Below, piece by piece: positions 48,459 to 49,883 of a stretch of DNA of 49,883 nucleotides. How positions within the stretch are numbered: the first letter of the stretch is position 1; each line of letters opens with the position of its first letter. The notes under the pieces are model-generated. The model was not told where the DNA came from. It did not search any database and was given only the letters and a program-made list of their open reading frames with translations. The stretch is from Thermovirga sp. Its GTDB lineage: Bacteria > Synergistota > Synergistia > Synergistales > Thermovirgaceae. The stretch is from contig NZ_JACDOB010000012.1 of NCBI RefSeq assembly GCF_017656375.1, positions 1 to 49,883 on the forward strand, given 5' to 3'. A program made the position numbers and the translations under genes.

Positions 48459-49870
48459 CTACGTTCATGCCTGTGACAGATAAGGTAATAGAGGACCTAC
48501 GTGCAATTGTGGGTTCCCATAATGTATCTACAGATGAAGAAAAAAGGCTCACATATTCTAGGGACGAGGTGGGAGTGCAGTTCTGGGATCGGGAATATTG
48601 TGCCGATGTAGTAGTTTTCCCAGAGAGCACAGAGCACGTTTCCAAGATCATGGCTTACGCAAACGAGAATATTATTCCTGTGACTCCCAGAGGGGCTGGT
48701 ACTGGGCTTTCAGGAGGTGCTGTTCCTGCTTATGGTGGGATAATTATGTCTTTTGAAAAGATGAATCGGATTCTGGAATTAGACTTAGAAAACCTTACCG
48801 TTACGGTGGAGCCTGGTGTTGTAACTTCAGAGATTCAGGTGGCAGCCATGAAGCATTCTCTGCAGTATGCAGGTGACCCTTGTAGTGGAGATGCATCCTT
48901 CATAGGAGGCAATGTGGCAGAGAATGCTGGAGGTAATAAGGTCATAAAGTATGGAACCACTGGAGCCAACGTGTTGGGCCTTGAGGTGGTTTTGCCCTCT
49001 GGTGAAGTTACATGGTTTGGAGGGAAGAGACGAAAGGATGTTACTGGGTTGGACCTAGTACATCTTATGGTGGGCTCAGAAGGCACCTTGGGTGTAGTGA
49101 CCAAGATCATACTTAAACTTGTCCCTTTGCAGGATAGGATAGTGGATCTTTTAGTCCCCTTTGAAAAAGTGGAGGACGCTATATCCTTTGTGCCAAAAGT
49201 TATAACTGAGGCAAAAATAGTTCCTGTGGCATTGGAATTCATGGACAGAAGAGCACTAAAGATAGTGTCCAGATATCTTGGAAGTTCTCTTCCATTTGAT
49301 GATGCCGGAGCCCATCTGATAATACAGTTAGAAGGAAGGGATCCTGAGGTTTTGGCTGATGAATATGAGAAAGTTGGAGATATGTGTCTGGGAAACGGAG
49401 CCTTGGAAGTTTTTGTTGCAGATAATCGTAATTTCAGGGAAAAGCTGTGGAAAGCTAGAAAGGGTATAGCGGAAGCGGTTATGGCTTTTTATACCAAGTA
49501 CGCAAAAGAGGATATTTCTGTGCCAATACGGGAAGTCCCTGCACTAATAAAGGCAGTGGATGAGGTTTGCCAAAAGTGGAACCTTGAGGCTGCAAATTAT
49601 GGCCATGCTGGAGATGGCAATGTTCACATCAATCTTCTGGCCGGTGAAGACCGAGCAGATTGGCATGAAGCTATAGAAGGAGCCAGGGTAGATCTTTATG
49701 AAGCAACAAAAAAGCTTGGCGGAACCCTTTCTGGGGAACATGGCATAGGACTCAAGCGAAAAAAGTATATAGGCATGTTCCTTGATGAAGCGCAAATAAG
49801 GCTTATAAAGGGCATAAAGAAAGTTTTCGATCCTAAAGGGATATTGAATCCTGGTAAATTGGTTGACTGA
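48455..49870 (+). CDS. FAD-linked 2-hydroxyacid dehydrogenase (GlcD/LctD-like)
   Basis: A ~471-residue FAD oxidase of the glycolate/lactate dehydrogenase family. FAD-binding region (about 40-215) with TPRGAGTGLSGGAVP and DPCSGDASFIGGNVAENAGG; C-terminal FAD-oxidase region with EAANYGHAGDGNVHINL and SGEHGIGLKRKKY. I take GTG 48455 (GTGA overlap with etfA) behind AGGGGGAAAAG; a later ATG at 48467 is possible. etfB-etfA-glcD resembles the LctBCD bifurcating lactate dehydrogenase arrangement. Substrate (lactate, glycolate or other 2-hydroxyacid) not decided. Confidence 0.92.
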   Translation: MTTFMPVTDKVIEDLRAIVGSHNVSTDEEKRLTYSRDEVGVQFWDREYCADVVVFPESTEHVSKIMAYANENIIPVTPRGAGTGLSGGAVPAYGGIIMSFEKMNRILELDLENLTVTVEPGVVTSEIQVAAMKHSLQYAGDPCSGDASFIGGNVAENAGGNKVIKYGTTGANVLGLEVVLPSGEVTWFGGKRRKDVTGLDLVHLMVGSEGTLGVVTKIILKLVPLQDRIVDLLVPFEKVEDAISFVPKVITEAKIVPVALEFMDRRALKIVSRYLGSSLPFDDAGAHLIIQLEGRDPEVLADEYEKVGDMCLGNGALEVFVADNRNFREKLWKARKGIAEAVMAFYTKYAKEDISVPIREVPALIKAVDEVCQKWNLEAANYGHAGDGNVHINLLAGEDRADWHEAIEGARVDLYEATKKLGGTLSGEHGIGLKRKKYIGMFLDEAQIRLIKGIKKVFDPKGILNPGKLVD

Positions 49871-49883
49871 TGCGTTTTTAATT

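Noticed and set aside
1-49883. CRISPR arrays, insertion sequences, prophage, tRNA and rRNA genes
   Set aside because: I saw no spaced direct repeats, transposase or phage proteins, nor a cloverleaf-like or rRNA sequence.

Overview
The window looks like the chromosome of a strictly anaerobic, fermentative bacterium of the Synergistota, most like Acetomicrobium (formerly Anaerobaculum). The strongest argument is the five-gene NiFe-HydABCSL hydrogenase at 18.7-26.0 kb. From memory, an electron-bifurcating enzyme of this subunit make-up was characterised from Acetomicrobium mobile. An NADH-linked hydrogenase, an electron-transfer flavoprotein with a GlcD-type dehydrogenase, hybrid cluster protein and CbpA/ClpB chaperones also fit. 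The genus is an inference. I see no rRNA, tRNA, insertion sequence, phage gene or CRISPR array; this is compact core and metabolic chromosome.

Layout. 0-1.9 kb: a cation diffusion facilitator cut by the window edge and trpB, preceded by a tryptophan attenuator with a WWW leader peptide. 1.9-2.8 kb: a secreted protein. 2.8-6.3 kb: the nickel ECF transporter operon nikKMLQO. 6.4-8.5 kb: hcp and an Fe-S-type Rrf2 regulator. 8.8-12.8 kb: a radical SAM protein overlapping an ADP-ribosylglycohydrolase, then patatin, polysaccharide deacetylase and cupin genes. 13.1 kb: hsp20. 13.7-16.9 kb: a signalling cassette (DRTGG, HATPase, degenerate [FeFe]-hydrogenase-like protein, DRTGG, PHP). 17.0-18.5 kb: FocA-type channel and mobA. 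18.7-26.5 kb: the bifurcating [NiFe] hydrogenase and its maturation protease. 26.6-28.5 kb: small proteins, including a gene with an in-frame UGA that I read as a selenoprotein, and a dodecin. 28.5-34.0 kb: CoA transferase, AtoE-type carrier, nitrilase and a PucR regulator. 34.7 kb: a prolyl-tRNA synthetase paralogue that keeps the editing domain but has lost the catalytic motifs. 36.4-42.6 kb: a ZraP-like protein, then dnaK-dnaJ-clpB behind CtsR-type operators. 42.6-44.5 kb: a sodium:solute symporter plus a 34-residue membrane protein, behind a tyrosine attenuator. 44.5-46.4 kb: typA. 46.6-49.9 kb: etfB-etfA-glcD.

How it works together. Nickel import feeds the [NiFe] hydrogenase, which can reoxidise NADH and reduced ferredoxin together as H2. 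The ETF/GlcD trio is a second likely bifurcating or confurcating entry point, probably for lactate or another 2-hydroxyacid. Aromatic amino acid supply appears to be controlled by ribosome stalling in at least two transcription units, one for Trp synthesis and one for a probable Tyr transporter. Chaperones appear to be under CtsR-type control, not HrcA/CIRCE control.

Most worth checking: the in-frame UGA gene at 27293-27646, the tyrosine attenuator at 44216-44450, the trp attenuator at 1610-1835, the catalytically dead ProRS paralogue at 34737-36290, and the CtsR boxes before hsp20 and dnaK.
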